This document shows positions 45,147 through 54,937 of a stretch of 64,000 bases of DNA, piece by piece; positions within the stretch are counted from its first letter, which is position 1; every line of letters starts with the position of its first letter. The notes below the pieces were generated by a model, which did not search any database, was not told the DNA's origin, and saw only the letters and a list, made by a program, of their open reading frames with translations. The translations under genes and the position numbers were made by a program. The DNA is from Nocardioides sp. InS609-2 (GTDB lineage Bacteria; Actinomycetota; Actinomycetes; Propionibacteriales; Nocardioidaceae). Location of the stretch: the NCBI RefSeq assembly GCF_023208195.1, contig NZ_CP060034.1:868001-932000 (forward strand), in the 5' to 3' direction.

Positions 45147-47212
45147 CCGAACTGATCACCACGGCGCTCGTCCGGCTCGATGCCGACCTGGGCGCCGACA
45201 AGATCGCCACCATCCGTGGCCTGGCCGGCATGGTCGCCCGGGCCGGCCGGGCCGACGACGTCGACGAGATCGTCAAGGACGCCCTGGCCCGCGAGGAGAC
45301 CTCGGCCACCGGCCTGCCCGGCGGCATCGCGATCCCACACTGCCGCACCGGAGGAGTCAGCGAACCCACCCTGGCGTTCGCGCGCCTCTCCCCGCCGGTC
45401 GACTTCGGAGCCAAGGACGGCCCGGCCGACCTCGCCTTCCTCATCACCGCGCCGGCCGGAGGCGACCAGACCCACCTCCAGCTGCTCACCAAGCTGGCGC
45501 GGGCCTTGGTCAAGCCTGTCTTCACGGACTCGCTGCGCGCTGCGGAGACGCCGGAGGAGGTCGTCGAGCTGATCTCCGAAGTCGTCGGCACGCCGGCACC
45601 CGACCCCGCGGCCGCCACACCCGCACGCGCGGCAGCTCCGGCTGCCGAAGCGGCGCCGGTCGCCCCGACCGAGAAGCACAGCCTGGTCGCCGTCACCGCC
45701 TGCCCGACCGGCATCGCGCACACCTACATGGCCGCCGAGGCACTCGAGGCCGCAGCCGAGCGTGCCGGCGTGGCGCTCCAGGTCGAGACGCAGGGCTCGG
45801 CCGGCTCGACGCCTCTCGACCCGCAGGTCATCGCCAACGCCTCCGCCGTCATCTTCGCCGTCGACGTCGGCGTGCGCGACCGGGGCCGCTTCGGCGGCAA
45901 GCCGATGGTGTCCTCCGGCGTGAAGCGGCCCATCGACGACGCCGACGCGATGATCGCCGAAGCGCTGCGCTACGCCGACGACCCGCACGCCCCCCGCGTC
46001 GAGGGTTCCGCCCAGGCCGGTGACGGCGGCGGGGCCAGCGACTCGTTCGGCGCCACGGTGCGCCGGGTGCTGATGACCGGCGTCTCCTACATGATCCCGT
46101 TCGTCGCGGCCGGCGGCCTCCTGATCGCGCTGGCCTTCCTGCTGGGTGGCTACGAGATCGCGCTGAACACCGAGGACGGTGCCGGCGCGGCCGGCCAGAT
46201 CGTGGCCGACTCGACACTGCTCAACCTGCCCGACGCCTCGAGCTTCGACCTGGCCGGTGACGCGACGCTTCCGAACGGCGCGCTGCTGACCTACCTCGGC
46301 GCCCTGCTGCTCACGCTCGGTGGCGCGGCGTTCGGGTTCCTCGTGCCGGCCCTGTCGGGCTACATCGCCTACGCCATCGCCGACCGTCCGGGCATCGCGC
46401 CGGGCTTCGTGATGGGCGCGATCGCGGTCACCCTCAACACCGGCTTCCTCGGCGGCATCGCCGGCGGCGTACTCGCTGGTCTTGTCGCCCACTGGATCGC
46501 GAGGTGGAAGGTCCCGACCTGGGCACGCGGCCTGATGCCGGTGCTCGTGATCCCGCTGCTGACCACGCTCGCCGTGGGTTTCGTGATGGTGGTCCTGCTC
46601 GGCCGACCGCTGAGCCACCTCACCGAGGCGCTCAGCGACGGGCTCAACAACATGGCCGACGACCCGGGCCTGGCCATCGTGCTCGGCGCCGTCCTCGGCC
46701 TGATGATGGCGTTCGACATGGGTGGACCGCTCAACAAGACCGCCTACGCGTTCGCCACGGCGGGCCTGGGTGCCGCCGCAACCGCTACCGACGCACCCGA
46801 GCTCAAGATCATGGCGTCGGTGATGCTCGCCGGCATGGTGCCGCCGATCGCGCTGGCCCTGGCCACCGTGGTGCGGCCCGGCCTGTTCAGCATCCCCGAG
46901 CGCGAGAACGGCAAGGCCGGCTGGGCGCTGGGGGCGTCGTTCATCACCGAGGGGGCCATCCCGTTCGCGGCCGCGGACCCGCTCCGCGTTATCCCCTCGA
47001 TCATGCTCGGCAGTGCGGTGACAGGTGCTCTCTCGCAGGCCTTCGACGTGTCCCTGCGGGCACCGCACGGCGGCATCTTCGTGCTCTTCGCCGTCGACGG
47101 CATCCTCGGGTTCCTCGTCTCCCTGGTGGCCGGCGTGCTCGTGGCGTGCGCCGCGGTGATCGCCCTCAAGACGCTCAACAAGGCCAACAACACCGACCTC
47201 GTCACCGTCTGA
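45143..47212 (+). CDS. fruA: PTS fructose transporter, EIIABC
   Basis: A 689-residue protein in the order IIA-IIB-IIC. IIA has His66 in GIAIPHCRT, IIB has Cys187 in AVTACPTGIAHTYMAAEAL, and IIC follows with GVSYMIPFVAAGGLLIALAF and some nine helices. An Ala/Pro linker (about 150-175) joins IIA and IIB. It imports fructose as fructose-1-phosphate, matching FruK. All phosphorylation sites look intact. Confidence 0.95.
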   Translation: MTELITTALVRLDADLGADKIATIRGLAGMVARAGRADDVDEIVKDALAREETSATGLPGGIAIPHCRTGGVSEPTLAFARLSPPVDFGAKDGPADLAFLITAPAGGDQTHLQLLTKLARALVKPVFTDSLRAAETPEEVVELISEVVGTPAPDPAAATPARAAAPAAEAAPVAPTEKHSLVAVTACPTGIAHTYMAAEALEAAAERAGVALQVETQGSAGSTPLDPQVIANASAVIFAVDVGVRDRGRFGGKPMVSSGVKRPIDDADAMIAEALRYADDPHAPRVEGSAQAGDGGGASDSFGATVRRVLMTGVSYMIPFVAAGGLLIALAFLLGGYEIALNTEDGAGAAGQIVADSTLLNLPDASSFDLAGDATLPNGALLTYLGALLLTLGGAAFGFLVPALSGYIAYAIADRPGIAPGFVMGAIAVTLNTGFLGGIAGGVLAGLVAHWIARWKVPTWARGLMPVLVIPLLTTLAVGFVMVVLLGRPLSHLTEALSDGLNNMADDPGLAIVLGAVLGLMMAFDMGGPLNKTAYAFATAGLGAAATATDAPELKIMASVMLAGMVPPIALALATVVRPGLFSIPERENGKAGWALGASFITEGAIPFAAADPLRVIPSIMLGSAVTGALSQAFDVSLRAPHGGIFVLFAVDGILGFLVSLVAGVLVACAAVIALKTLNKANNTDLVTV

Positions 47213-47241
47213 CCCGACCGAACACCACCCAAGGAGATCGC

Positions 47242-47499
47242 ATGCCCAGCAAGACCGTTGTCGTCGGCTCCGCCGTCGGACTCCACGCCCGCCCCGCCGC
47301 GCTCATCGCGGCGGCGGCAGGCGAGCTCGACTCCGACGTCTTCCTCGCCGTACCCGGTGAGGAGTCGGTCGACGCCAGCTCGTCGCTGATGATCATGACA
47401 CTGGGTGCCGGCAACGGTGACTCCGTCGAGGTCTCGGGTGACGACCAGGCCGCGGTCGACGCGATCGCCGCGCTGGTCGAGAAGGACCTCGACGCCTGA
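47242..47499 (+). CDS. ptsH: Phosphocarrier protein HPr
   Basis: An 85-residue general PTS carrier. His15 lies in VGLHARPAAL, and the SSSLM segment around Ser46-48 corresponds to the regulatory serine region of Gram-positive HPr, though no HPr kinase is seen nearby. AAGGAGATCGC precedes the ATG. Last gene of the fru operon, serving FruA and MtlA. Confidence 0.94.
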   Translation: MPSKTVVVGSAVGLHARPAALIAAAAGELDSDVFLAVPGEESVDASSSLMIMTLGAGNGDSVEVSGDDQAAVDAIAALVEKDLDA

Positions 47500-47505
47500 C
47501 TCGGG

Positions 47506-48501
47506 CTACTGCGCGCGCTGCATGGCGCGGCAGACCTCCCGGGCACCCACGGCCCGCTCGAGCTCGTCGACGATCCCGGTGAAGAACTGCTTGCGGTACG
47601 TCTCGTCGGTCACGGCGTAGACGGTGAAGTAGAGGCCGGAGAACGCCGAGAGGAACGTCGCGACCTGCACCAGCTCGCGCGGGATGAGCAGCTGTCCAAG
47701 GAACGGGGTCGGGGGGTCACCGACCCAGGACTGGATGACCTCGGGATCCATGATCACCGCGCCGAACACCAGGAAGAAGCCGAACACAGTCAGTGACAGC
47801 AACAGCACCTGGATCACCTGGCTGACCAGCAGCACCAGCACCAGGTTGCCGCGCTCGAGTCGCACCATCGGCTCGTCGATGCCCGGGCCGTCGTCGAGGT
47901 CGGTCCAGGGCTCGAGCGGCGTGCCGGTGCACGCGCTGCCGACCCGCTCGCCGTCGAGGCGGTCGTCGATGCGGCCGACCTCCTCGGGCAGCCGGACGAG
48001 CAGAAAGATCGTCGCCACCGCACCGAAGAGCAGGACCGTCAGCCCCATCACTCCCCCGTCCAGCGTTTCGGCCACCATCCACACCTCGGTGTTGATGAAC
48101 AGGAACGTCACGAAGAGCAGCAGCAGCGGCAGCGCCCGGGTGGCCAGTTGGAACAGCATCCCGAGGCTCCGGAACGTACGGCGCCCCGCCCAGAGCGCGA
48201 TCGGGCCACCGCGCAGCGCCAGCAGCCCGTAGGCGAGGGCGAGCACGAGCAGGACCTGCGCCCCCGTGGAGATGCCGTAGGAGACGTCGTGGGACAGCTG
48301 GCCGGCGAGGATGCCGCTGCCCACCGAGACGACCAGGCCGGCGGCGCCGACGAGAATGAGCCGCGACCGCGTCAGTCGGCTGGCGACCTCTTCACGGACC
48401 TTATCGACGAAGTAGGGCAGACCGTTGTCCGCGAACCACTCCTCCGCAGCCAGCAGGTCGGCGGCCTCGGGGCGGCGCGCCCCGGCATCCCGCTCAGTCA
48501 C
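47506..48501 (-). CDS. Multispanning membrane protein of unknown function
   Basis: A 331-residue protein with about 25 hydrophilic residues, then six or so helices (ILVGAAGLVVSVGSGILAG, VLLVLALAYGLLAL, LLLLFVTFLFI, LVLLVSQVIQVLLLSL and others). No catalytic motif recognised. It starts 8 bases inside the end of ribF and is probably cotranscribed with it. Convergent with ptsH. Function not inferred. Confidence 0.6.
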   Translation of the reverse strand: MTERDAGARRPEAADLLAAEEWFADNGLPYFVDKVREEVASRLTRSRLILVGAAGLVVSVGSGILAGQLSHDVSYGISTGAQVLLVLALAYGLLALRGGPIALWAGRRTFRSLGMLFQLATRALPLLLLFVTFLFINTEVWMVAETLDGGVMGLTVLLFGAVATIFLLVRLPEEVGRIDDRLDGERVGSACTGTPLEPWTDLDDGPGIDEPMVRLERGNLVLVLLVSQVIQVLLLSLTVFGFFLVFGAVIMDPEVIQSWVGDPPTPFLGQLLIPRELVQVATFLSAFSGLYFTVYAVTDETYRKQFFTGIVDELERAVGAREVCRAMQRAQ

Positions 48502-49441
48502 CCAGGATCTCGCGGGCTCGGCGTACGTCGTCGTGCATCGTCTCGACGAGGGCCTCGACGCCCTCGAACTTCACCATGCCGCGCAGCCGCTCGACGAACG
48601 CGACCTCGACCTCGACGCCGTAGAGCTCGAGGTCGTCGCGGTCGAGCACGTAGGACTCGACGCGGCGGGCGCGCTCGCCGTCGAAGGTGGGGTTGGTGCC
48701 GACCGAGATGGCCGCCGGGTAGCGCTCACCGGTGTCGCGGCGGGTCAGCCAGCCGGCGTAGACGCCGTCGATCGGCCCAGCCTCGACGACCGACGTGGGC
48801 ACGTTGGCGGTCGGGAAGCCGAGCTCTCGGCCGCGCTTGTCGCCCTCGACCACGACGCCCGTCACGGTGTAGGGACGGCCGAGCGCCTCCGCGGCGCCGG
48901 CCACGTCACCGGTCGCGAGACAGGTGCGCACGTAGGTGGACGACCAGACCTGCGGTCCCCCGTCGAGCTCGACACCGACCGCCTCGAAGCCGCGCTCCGC
49001 ACCGGTCTCGCGCAGTAGTGCGACGTCTCCTGACGCCCGCGCCCCGAACCGGAAGTTGGCGCCGACGACGACCGCGCGTACGCCGAGTGCCTGCACCAGG
49101 ACCCGGTCGATGAACTCCTGCGGTGACCATGCCGCCATCTCGCGGTCGAACGGCAGCACGAGCACCCCGTCGACACCGACCTCGGCCAGCAGGTCGACAC
49201 GCGTCTCGATGCTAGTGAGCTGCTGGGGCGCGTGCTCGGGACGCAGCACCGACATCGGGTGCGGGTCGAACGTGACGGCCACCAACGGCAGCCCGATCTC
49301 GTCGGCCTTCGCGCGCGCCCGGCCGAGAACCACGCGGTGCCCCCGGTGCAGACCGTCGAAGTTGCCGATGACGACGGTAGTGGCGCCGAGGTCAGCGGGG
49401 ATCTCGTCGAGGGATCGCCAGACAGGAAGACGAGGACTCAC
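48494..49441 (-). CDS. ribF: Bifunctional riboflavin kinase / FAD synthetase
   Basis: A 315-residue enzyme that makes FMN and then FAD. The N-terminal adenylyltransferase half has VIGNFDGLHRGHRVVLGRA and a C-terminal flavokinase half has GRELGFPTANV and the late SYVLDRDDLELYG. The GTG at 49441 is 7 bases after a TAGGCT box; the open frame extends upstream but that is antisense-like sequence of truB. It follows truB by 10 bases. Confidence 0.95.
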   Translation of the reverse strand: MSPRLPVWRSLDEIPADLGATTVVIGNFDGLHRGHRVVLGRARAKADEIGLPLVAVTFDPHPMSVLRPEHAPQQLTSIETRVDLLAEVGVDGVLVLPFDREMAAWSPQEFIDRVLVQALGVRAVVVGANFRFGARASGDVALLRETGAERGFEAVGVELDGGPQVWSSTYVRTCLATGDVAGAAEALGRPYTVTGVVVEGDKRGRELGFPTANVPTSVVEAGPIDGVYAGWLTRRDTGERYPAAISVGTNPTFDGERARRVESYVLDRDDLELYGVEVEVAFVERLRGMVKFEGVEALVETMHDDVRRAREILGD

Positions 49442-49448
49442 GGCGTGC

Positions 49449-49454
49449 AGCCTA
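49449..49454 (-). promoter_or_regulatory. -10 element for ribF
   Basis: TAGGCT on the minus strand, 7 bases before the ribF GTG, overlapping the truB stop region. Suggests an internal leaderless promoter in the truB-ribF run. Confidence 0.45.
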
Positions 49455-50330
49455 GGCGACGAAGACCGCGACGGCCTTGGCCCGGTCACCAGCAGGTTCG
49501 TAGAGCGCCAGGAACTCGCCGTCGGGCGCGAAGACCGCACACAGGTCGGGCAGCTTTCGGTCCAGCGACCGGCCGACGCGCACATCGGCCGCTTCGGCGT
49601 CGTCGAGCACGACGCACGGGAAGGTTGCCCGGGCGGCGTCCTCGAGCGGCACGACCGCAAAGGACTCGGCGAGCTCTTCGAGCGTGTGTGCCACCGAGAG
49701 GTCGAACCCGCCGACGGCAGTACGCCGCAGCGCCGTCAGGTGGCCGCCGACCGCGAGCCGCTCCCCCAGGTCTCGCGCGATGGCGCGGATGTAGGTGCCG
49801 CTGCTGCATCGCACCGAGATCGTCACGTCGGTGCACGGCTCGCCAGGCACGGTCGAGACCTCGTGGACGACGAGCTCGTGGATGGTGACCGGCCGGGCCG
49901 GCAGCTCGACGTCCTCACCGTCGCGCACCCGCTGGTAGGCCCGCTTGCCGTCAACCTTGATCGCCGACACGGCGCTGGGCCGCTGCTCGATGTCGCCGAC
50001 GAACTCCGCGAGCGCGGAACGCACCCGCGTCTCGTCGACCTGGCCGGCCGGCGCCTGCGCGACCACCTCGCCCTCGGCGTCGTCGGTCGTCGTGGTCACC
50101 CCGAGCCGAATCGTGGCGTCGTACGCCTTCTCGGTCAGCATCAGGTGACCGAGCAGCCGGGTGGCTCGGCCGACACCGAGCACCAGCACGCCGGTGGCCA
50201 TCGGATCGAGGGTGCCGGCGTGGCCGACCTTGCGGGTCCCGGCCAGACGTCGTACGCGGGCGACCACGTCGTGCGAGGTCAGCCCGCCGGGCTTGTCGAC
50301 GACGACGAGGCCGTTGGGCGCTTCGCTCAC
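49452..50330 (-). CDS. truB: tRNA pseudouridine55 synthase TruB
   Basis: A 292-residue enzyme forming pseudouridine 55 in tRNA. The catalytic Asp42 is in [15 protein letters not shown], and [23 protein letters not shown] and [14 protein letters not shown] are standard motifs. A C-terminal PUA-like domain follows. The start overlaps the rbfA stop by 4 bases. Confidence 0.95.
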   Translation of the reverse strand: MSEAPNGLVVVDKPGGLTSHDVVARVRRLAGTRKVGHAGTLDPMATGVLVLGVGRATRLLGHLMLTEKAYDATIRLGVTTTTDDAEGEVVAQAPAGQVDETRVRSALAEFVGDIEQRPSAVSAIKVDGKRAYQRVRDGEDVELPARPVTIHELVVHEVSTVPGEPCTDVTISVRCSSGTYIRAIARDLGERLAVGGHLTALRRTAVGGFDLSVAHTLEELAESFAVVPLEDAARATFPCVVLDDAEAADVRVGRSLDRKLPDLCAVFAPDGEFLALYEPAGDRAKAVAVFVA

Positions 50331-50815
50331 TTGTCTTGAGGACCCGACTCGTCGTCGGCTTCGTCCTCGGCAGGCAGGTCAGCGTCGTCGGCCTCGAGCT
50401 CGCGCGGCTTCTTGTACGGGTCGATCTCTCCTGCGTACGACGCCTTGGCCCGCTGAGCCGCCACCAGCTCGTCTGCGGCGCGGGCCGCCGCCAGGATGTC
50501 GTCGAGGTGGCGAGCGTTCTCGGGCAGCGCGTCGGGGATGAACTCCAGCGACGGCGCGTGCCGCATGCCGAGCTGCTTGGCGACCTCGGACCGGATCAGT
50601 CCCTTGGCCGACTCGAGCGCCGCAGCACTCTCCTCCCGCGACGACTCCTCGCCCAGGACGGTGTAGAAAACGCTCGCCTGCTGGGAGTCACCGGTGACCC
50701 GGACGTCGGTGATGGTCACGAACCCCAGCCGCGGATCCTTGATCCGTCGCTCGAGCATCTCCGCCACGATCACCTGGATCCGGTCGGCGATCTTGCGAAC
50801 ACGAGGGCTAGCCAT
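50327..50815 (-). CDS. rbfA: Ribosome-binding factor A
   Basis: A 162-residue KH-fold factor for 30S maturation. [26 protein letters not shown] and [20 protein letters not shown] are diagnostic (in two parts). An acidic C-terminal tail (about 125-162) is rich in Asp/Glu. AGGAGGAAAGAG precedes the ATG at 50815. Confidence 0.93.
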   Translation of the reverse strand: MASPRVRKIADRIQVIVAEMLERRIKDPRLGFVTITDVRVTGDSQQASVFYTVLGEESSREESAAALESAKGLIRSEVAKQLGMRHAPSLEFIPDALPENARHLDDILAAARAADELVAAQRAKASYAGEIDPYKKPRELEADDADLPAEDEADDESGPQDK

Positions 50816-50870
50816 ATCTCTTTCCTCCTGCAGATGCACGGATCCCGCCCTCGGTCCGTGCTGGCCGCAC

Positions 50871-50956
50871 GGGCGGGGGCGGGCGGCCGTGGTTGGGTCT
50901 GGCACCCGTGGAGCGAGGGACGAGCGGAACGGTTGGTAGGCCGCCCGCCCCCGCTC
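50871..50956 (-). terminator. Long hairpin between infB and rbfA
   Basis: 50871-50888 and 50939-50956 are 18-bp inverted repeats with one mismatch (right arm GGCCGCCCGCCCCCGCTC), with a 50-base loop. No T-run. Sits between the infB stop and rbfA, so it may terminate or attenuate the nusA-infB message. Confidence 0.5.
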
Positions 50957-50973
50957 GGGAGGCCATCAGCGAA

Positions 50974-53856
50974 TCATGCTCGCGGGATCTCGCGCATCTC
51001 GAACGACTCCACGAAGTCGCCGATCTTGATGTCCTGGAAGTTCTTCAGGACCAGACCACACTCGAAGCCCTCGCGGACCTCCGACGCGTCGTCCTTCTCG
51101 CGGCGCAGCGACGAGAGGTCGAGGTTGTCGGCCACGACCGCGCCATCACGCAGCACGCGCACCTTGGCGTTGCGGCGGATGACACCCGTGGTGACCATGC
51201 AGCCCGCGATGTTGCCGGACTTGGACGAGCGGAAGATCTCGCGGATCTCCGCCTGACCCAGGGTCGACTCCTCGTACTCGGGCTTGAGCATGCCCTTGAG
51301 TGCTGCCTCGATCTCCTCGATCGCCTGGTAGATGACCGAGTAGTAGCGAATCTCGACACCTTCCTTGTCCGCCATCTGGCCCGCCTTGCCCTGAGGCCGG
51401 ACGTTGAAGCCGATGATGATGGCGTCGGAGGCGGCAGCGAGGTCGACGTTGGTCTCGGTGATCGCACCGACACCGCGGTCGATGACCCGGAGGCTGACCT
51501 CTTCGCCGACGTCGATCTGGGCCAGCGAGTCCTCGAGGGCCTCGACCGAACCGGACACGTCGCCCTTGAGGATGAGGTTGAGCTCCTGGCTCTCGCCCTT
51601 CTCCATGGAGGCCATGAAGTCCTCGAGAGTACGACGCACGCGGCGCTTGGCCTGCATGGCTGCACGCTCGCGGGCCTCACGCTTCTCGGCGATCTGGCGA
51701 GCCATCCGGTCGTCGTCGACCACGATGAAGGTCTGGCCGGCACCCGGTACGGCGGTGAGACCCAGGACCATCGCCGGACGCGACGGGTCGGCCTCGGTGA
51801 TGTTGTCGCCGTGCTCGTCGAGCATGGCGCGCACCCGGCCGTAGCCGGCACCGGCGACGATCGAGTCACCCACGCGCAGGGTGCCGCGCTGGACCAGCAC
51901 CGTGGCGACCGGACCGCGACCGCGGTCCAGGTGGCCTTCGATGACGAGACCCTGGGCGTCCTGGTCGGGGTTGGCCCGCAGGTCGAGCGACGCGTCGGCG
52001 GTCAGTACGACGGCCTCGAGCAGCTTGTCGAGGTTGAGCCCGGCCTTGGCCGAGACGTCGACGAACATCGCGTCGCCGCCGTACTCCTCGGGGATGAGGC
52101 CGTACTCGGTCAGCTGACCGCGCACCTTGGTCGGGTCGGCGTCTTCCTTGTCGATCTTGTTGACCGCGACCACGATCGGCACACCGGCCGCCTTGGCGTG
52201 GTTCAACGCCTCGACGGTCTGCGGCATCACACCGTCGTCGGCCGCCACCACGAGGATCGCGATGTCGGTCGCCTGTGCACCACGCGCACGCATGGCGGTG
52301 AACGCCTCGTGACCCGGGGTGTCGATGAAGGTGATGCGACGTTCGGTGCCGTCGACGTCGGTGCGGACCTGGTAGGCACCGATGTGCTGGGTGATGCCGC
52401 CGGCTTCCTTGTCGACCACGTTGGCGTCACGCAGCGCGTCGAGGAGCTTGGTCTTTCCGTGGTCGACGTGACCCATGACGGTGACGACCGGGGGCCTGAT
52501 GGCCAGGTCACCCTCTTCGCCCTCGTCGGTGCCGAAGTCGATGTCGAACGACTCGAGCAGCTCGCGGTCCTCGTCCTCCGGGGAGACGACCTCGACGACG
52601 TAGTTGAGCTCCTCGCCGAGCAGCTCGAACGTCTCGTCGTTGACCGACTCGGTCGCGGTCACCATCTCGCCCAGGCTGAACAGCATCTGGACCAGGGCAG
52701 CCGCGTCGACGCCGATCTTGTCGGCGAAGTCGGTCAGGGACGAGCCACGAGCCAGCTTGATCGTCTCGCCGTCGCCCTTGCGGACACGCACGCCACCGAT
52801 CGTCGGGGCCTGCATGGCCTCGAACTCCTGACGACGGGCACGCTTCGACTTGCGTCCTCGACGCGACGGGCCACCGGGGCGACCGAAGGCGCCCTGGGTC
52901 TGGCCACGCTGGCCGGGACGACCGCCACCGGGGCGACCGCCACCGCTGGGGCCGAAGCCGCCGGGACGACCGGGAGCACCACCGGGGGCGCCGCCGGGGC
53001 CACCGCGACCGGGAGCACCACCGGGGCCACCGCGACCGGGAGCACCACCGGGGCCACCGCGACCGGGAGCACCGCCAGGGCCGCCGCGGCCGGCAGGCGC
53101 ACGCCCGCCGGGGCCGCCACCGAAGGCGGCTGGGGACTTGGGCATCATCGCCGGGTTGGGGCGCGGCATGCCCGGGCGGGCCGGGGCAGCGCCCTCACGC
53201 TGCGCCGGCGGGCGCGGCGGACGCTGGTCGTCGCCGGCTGCCGGAGCAACGGGCGGAGCCGCCGGACGGCGACCCATGCCCTGGCTGGGCGCGAACGGGT
53301 TGTTGCCGGGGCGCGGGGTGCCACCGGGCTTGCCGACCGGACGCGGGGCCGGCGTCTTCGGCGCGGCACCGTCGGTGCCGTCGGTGCCTTCGGTTGCGGG
53401 GGTCTCCGGAGCCGGGGCCTCGGCGACCTCGGCGGCCGGGGCCTCCGGGGTGGGCTCAGCGACCGGCGCTGCCTTCGGGCCGGGCTTCGGACCGGGGCGC
53501 GGCGCGGACGGTGCGCCGCTCGTGGCGACGTCAGCCGGGGCTGCGGCAGGAGTCTCGGTGAGCGCCGCGGCAGGTGCCTCGACGGGGGTCTCGGCCTCGG
53601 GGGTGGGCTCGGCCTTCTTGGCCGGCGCCTTGGTGGCCGCGGGCTTGGCGGGCTCCGCGGCGGGGGCGGCCGGGGCCGAGGCCGCGGAGGCCTTCAGCTC
53701 GTCGCCGTACTGCTTCTTGAAGCGCATCTCGACGGGAGGTTCGACCGTCGACGATGCCGACTTGACGAACTCCCCCATCTCCTTGAGCTTCTCGAGAACG
53801 AACTTGCTCTCGACGTTGAACTCTTTGGCGAGTTCGTGGACTCGGGTCTTGGCCAC
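50974..53856 (-). CDS. infB: Translation initiation factor IF-2
   Basis: A 960-residue GTPase that brings initiator tRNA to the 30S subunit. An IF2N domain (about 1-50) is followed by a 300-residue Ala/Pro/Gly-rich region that includes 11-residue repeats, then a second IF2N-like domain and the G domain with GHVDHGKT (about 462-469), DTPGHEAF and NKIDKE. Domains II-IV end in a conserved region. GTG start with AAGGAG upstream. Confidence 0.97.
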   Translation of the reverse strand: MAKTRVHELAKEFNVESKFVLEKLKEMGEFVKSASSTVEPPVEMRFKKQYGDELKASAASAPAAPAAEPAKPAATKAPAKKAEPTPEAETPVEAPAAALTETPAAAPADVATSGAPSAPRPGPKPGPKAAPVAEPTPEAPAAEVAEAPAPETPATEGTDGTDGAAPKTPAPRPVGKPGGTPRPGNNPFAPSQGMGRRPAAPPVAPAAGDDQRPPRPPAQREGAAPARPGMPRPNPAMMPKSPAAFGGGPGGRAPAGRGGPGGAPGRGGPGGAPGRGGPGGAPGRGGPGGAPGGAPGRPGGFGPSGGGRPGGGRPGQRGQTQGAFGRPGGPSRRGRKSKRARRQEFEAMQAPTIGGVRVRKGDGETIKLARGSSLTDFADKIGVDAAALVQMLFSLGEMVTATESVNDETFELLGEELNYVVEVVSPEDEDRELLESFDIDFGTDEGEEGDLAIRPPVVTVMGHVDHGKTKLLDALRDANVVDKEAGGITQHIGAYQVRTDVDGTERRITFIDTPGHEAFTAMRARGAQATDIAILVVAADDGVMPQTVEALNHAKAAGVPIVVAVNKIDKEDADPTKVRGQLTEYGLIPEEYGGDAMFVDVSAKAGLNLDKLLEAVVLTADASLDLRANPDQDAQGLVIEGHLDRGRGPVATVLVQRGTLRVGDSIVAGAGYGRVRAMLDEHGDNITEADPSRPAMVLGLTAVPGAGQTFIVVDDDRMARQIAEKREARERAAMQAKRRVRRTLEDFMASMEKGESQELNLILKGDVSGSVEALEDSLAQIDVGEEVSLRVIDRGVGAITETNVDLAAASDAIIIGFNVRPQGKAGQMADKEGVEIRYYSVIYQAIEEIEAALKGMLKPEYEESTLGQAEIREIFRSSKSGNIAGCMVTTGVIRRNAKVRVLRDGAVVADNLDLSSLRREKDDASEVREGFECGLVLKNFQDIKIGDFVESFEMREIPRA
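52972..53088 (-). repeat. Tandem 33-bp repeats inside infB
   Basis: Codes for [17 protein letters not shown] units, about three and a half copies of an 11-residue motif at residues 257-295 of IF-2. In frame, so copy number can vary without breaking the gene. Confidence 0.8.
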
Positions 53857-53956
53857 GTTGGAACGCTGCTCCTTCTGGTCCGAGCCCCAGAAGGAGGGGT
53901 GAATTTCGGACCGCTTAGTTGTGGTGCTGGCTCATCGGAAAGAACTCATCGAGTGC

Positions 53957-54277
53957 TCATGAGCTGCCTGCTCCAGTTTCTGGTCGGTCGATCACGGTGG
54001 GTAGTGACATGAGGTGGTCCCTCACCGGTGTGGTGGCCAGCCCCTCTCGCGCCCTGAGGGCCCGGGAGAATGCTCGCCGTCGCACCGCGAGTTCGAAACA
54101 CTCGATCGTGGGGTGCAGGTGCGCTCCGCGACCGGGTGCGGTGCCTGCCGGATCGGGTACGGCGGCCGGCTGCCCGACCGTGTCCGTGCCGATGACGATG
54201 CGCACCAACTCGCTCTTGATGGCCCGCTCCCGACATCCGATGCACGTACGCACAGGGGTGTTGCGGGTGCCGACCAC
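53957..54277 (-). CDS. YlxR/RnpM family RNA-binding protein
   Basis: A 106-residue protein of the YlxR (DUF448) family: RTCIGCRERAIKSELVRIV, PGRGAHLHPTIECFELAVRRRAF. In other Gram-positives the family binds the RNase P RNA. It lies in the usual nusA-ylxR-infB order. Starts at GTG 54277, 7 bases after a TAGGGT box. The tail of about 25 residues is not conserved. Confidence 0.85.
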   Translation of the reverse strand: MVGTRNTPVRTCIGCRERAIKSELVRIVIGTDTVGQPAAVPDPAGTAPGRGAHLHPTIECFELAVRRRAFSRALRAREGLATTPVRDHLMSLPTVIDRPETGAGSS

Positions 54278-54284
54278 TACAACA

Positions 54285-54290
54285 ACCCTA
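54285..54290 (-). promoter_or_regulatory. -10 element for ylxR-infB
   Basis: TAGGGT on the minus strand, 7 bases before the ylxR GTG. Gives ylxR-infB its own promoter apart from rimP-nusA, from which it is separated by a plus-strand gene. Confidence 0.5.
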
Positions 54291-54360
54291 CCGGGTCACC
54301 CCGTCAACGACGAACCGGCCGCGTCAACCTCTCGCCGAGGCATGCCGCAACAATGGCCTC

Positions 54361-54813
54361 GTGACCACCACCGCTGTCGTCCTACGTCCCGTCGCCGAGA
54401 ACGACCGCGCAGCCTGGGAGCGGCTGTTCGCCGGATATCGGAACTTCTACAAGATGCCGGCCGACCCCGCCGTGCACGCGACCGTGTGGCGGTGGCTGCA
54501 CGATCCCGACCACGAGGTCGACGGACTCGTGGCCGAGCTCGACGGCGAGATCGTCGGCTTCACCCACTACCGCCGCTTCACCCGCCCGTCCGAGGGTGAC
54601 TACGCCACCTGGCTCGACGACCTCTTCACGACCCCGCAGGCCCGCGGGCACGGAGTCGCCCGGGCACTCATCGGTGCCGTCACTGAGATCGCGGCTGCCC
54701 GCGGCGACCGGGTCGTGAGCTGGATCACCGCGAGCGACAACGCCACCGCCCGACGCGTGTACGACGACCTGGCCGTCGCCACCAGGTGGGTCACGTACGA
54801 GCGCGCCACCTGA
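54361..54813 (+). CDS. GNAT family N-acetyltransferase
   Basis: A 150-residue acetyltransferase. FTTPQARGHGVARALIGAV is the CoA loop (Q-x-R-G-x-G/A), and ASDNATARRVYDDLA is the late helix. It breaks the nusA-ylxR-infB run because it lies on the other strand between nusA and ylxR, so it was probably inserted there. GTG start. Substrate unknown. Confidence 0.78.
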   Translation: MTTTAVVLRPVAENDRAAWERLFAGYRNFYKMPADPAVHATVWRWLHDPDHEVDGLVAELDGEIVGFTHYRRFTRPSEGDYATWLDDLFTTPQARGHGVARALIGAVTEIAAARGDRVVSWITASDNATARRVYDDLAVATRWVTYERAT

Positions 54814-54855
54814 GGACGCTGCACGACCGACGGGTCGTCACCGCCCGCTCCCCCA

Positions 54856-54925
54856 TGTAACGCGCCGTTACTACGACCACCGCGCCCATCGGTGGGCGCA
54901 GATGAGTGAGTAACGGGGCGTTACA
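54856..54925. repeat. Nested dyad between an acetyltransferase gene and nusA
   Basis: Arms TGTAACGCGCCGTTAC (54856-54871) and GTAACGGGGCGTTACA (54910-54925) are inverted repeats with one mismatch; each arm is itself a GTAACG/CGTTAC palindrome. The loop contains a perfect GCGCCCA-TCGG-TGGGCGC hairpin (54882-54899). Lies between convergent genes. Confidence 0.75.
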
Positions 54926-54937
54926 AGGGCGCGGAGC

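Noticed and set aside
52972..53088. Possible CRISPR array
   Set aside because: Units are contiguous and in frame with no spacers; they encode the IF-2 linker.
50893..54012. 1039-codon plus-strand frame with Gly/Thr/Ala repeats
   Set aside because: Antisense of infB; the repeats mirror the infB repeats.
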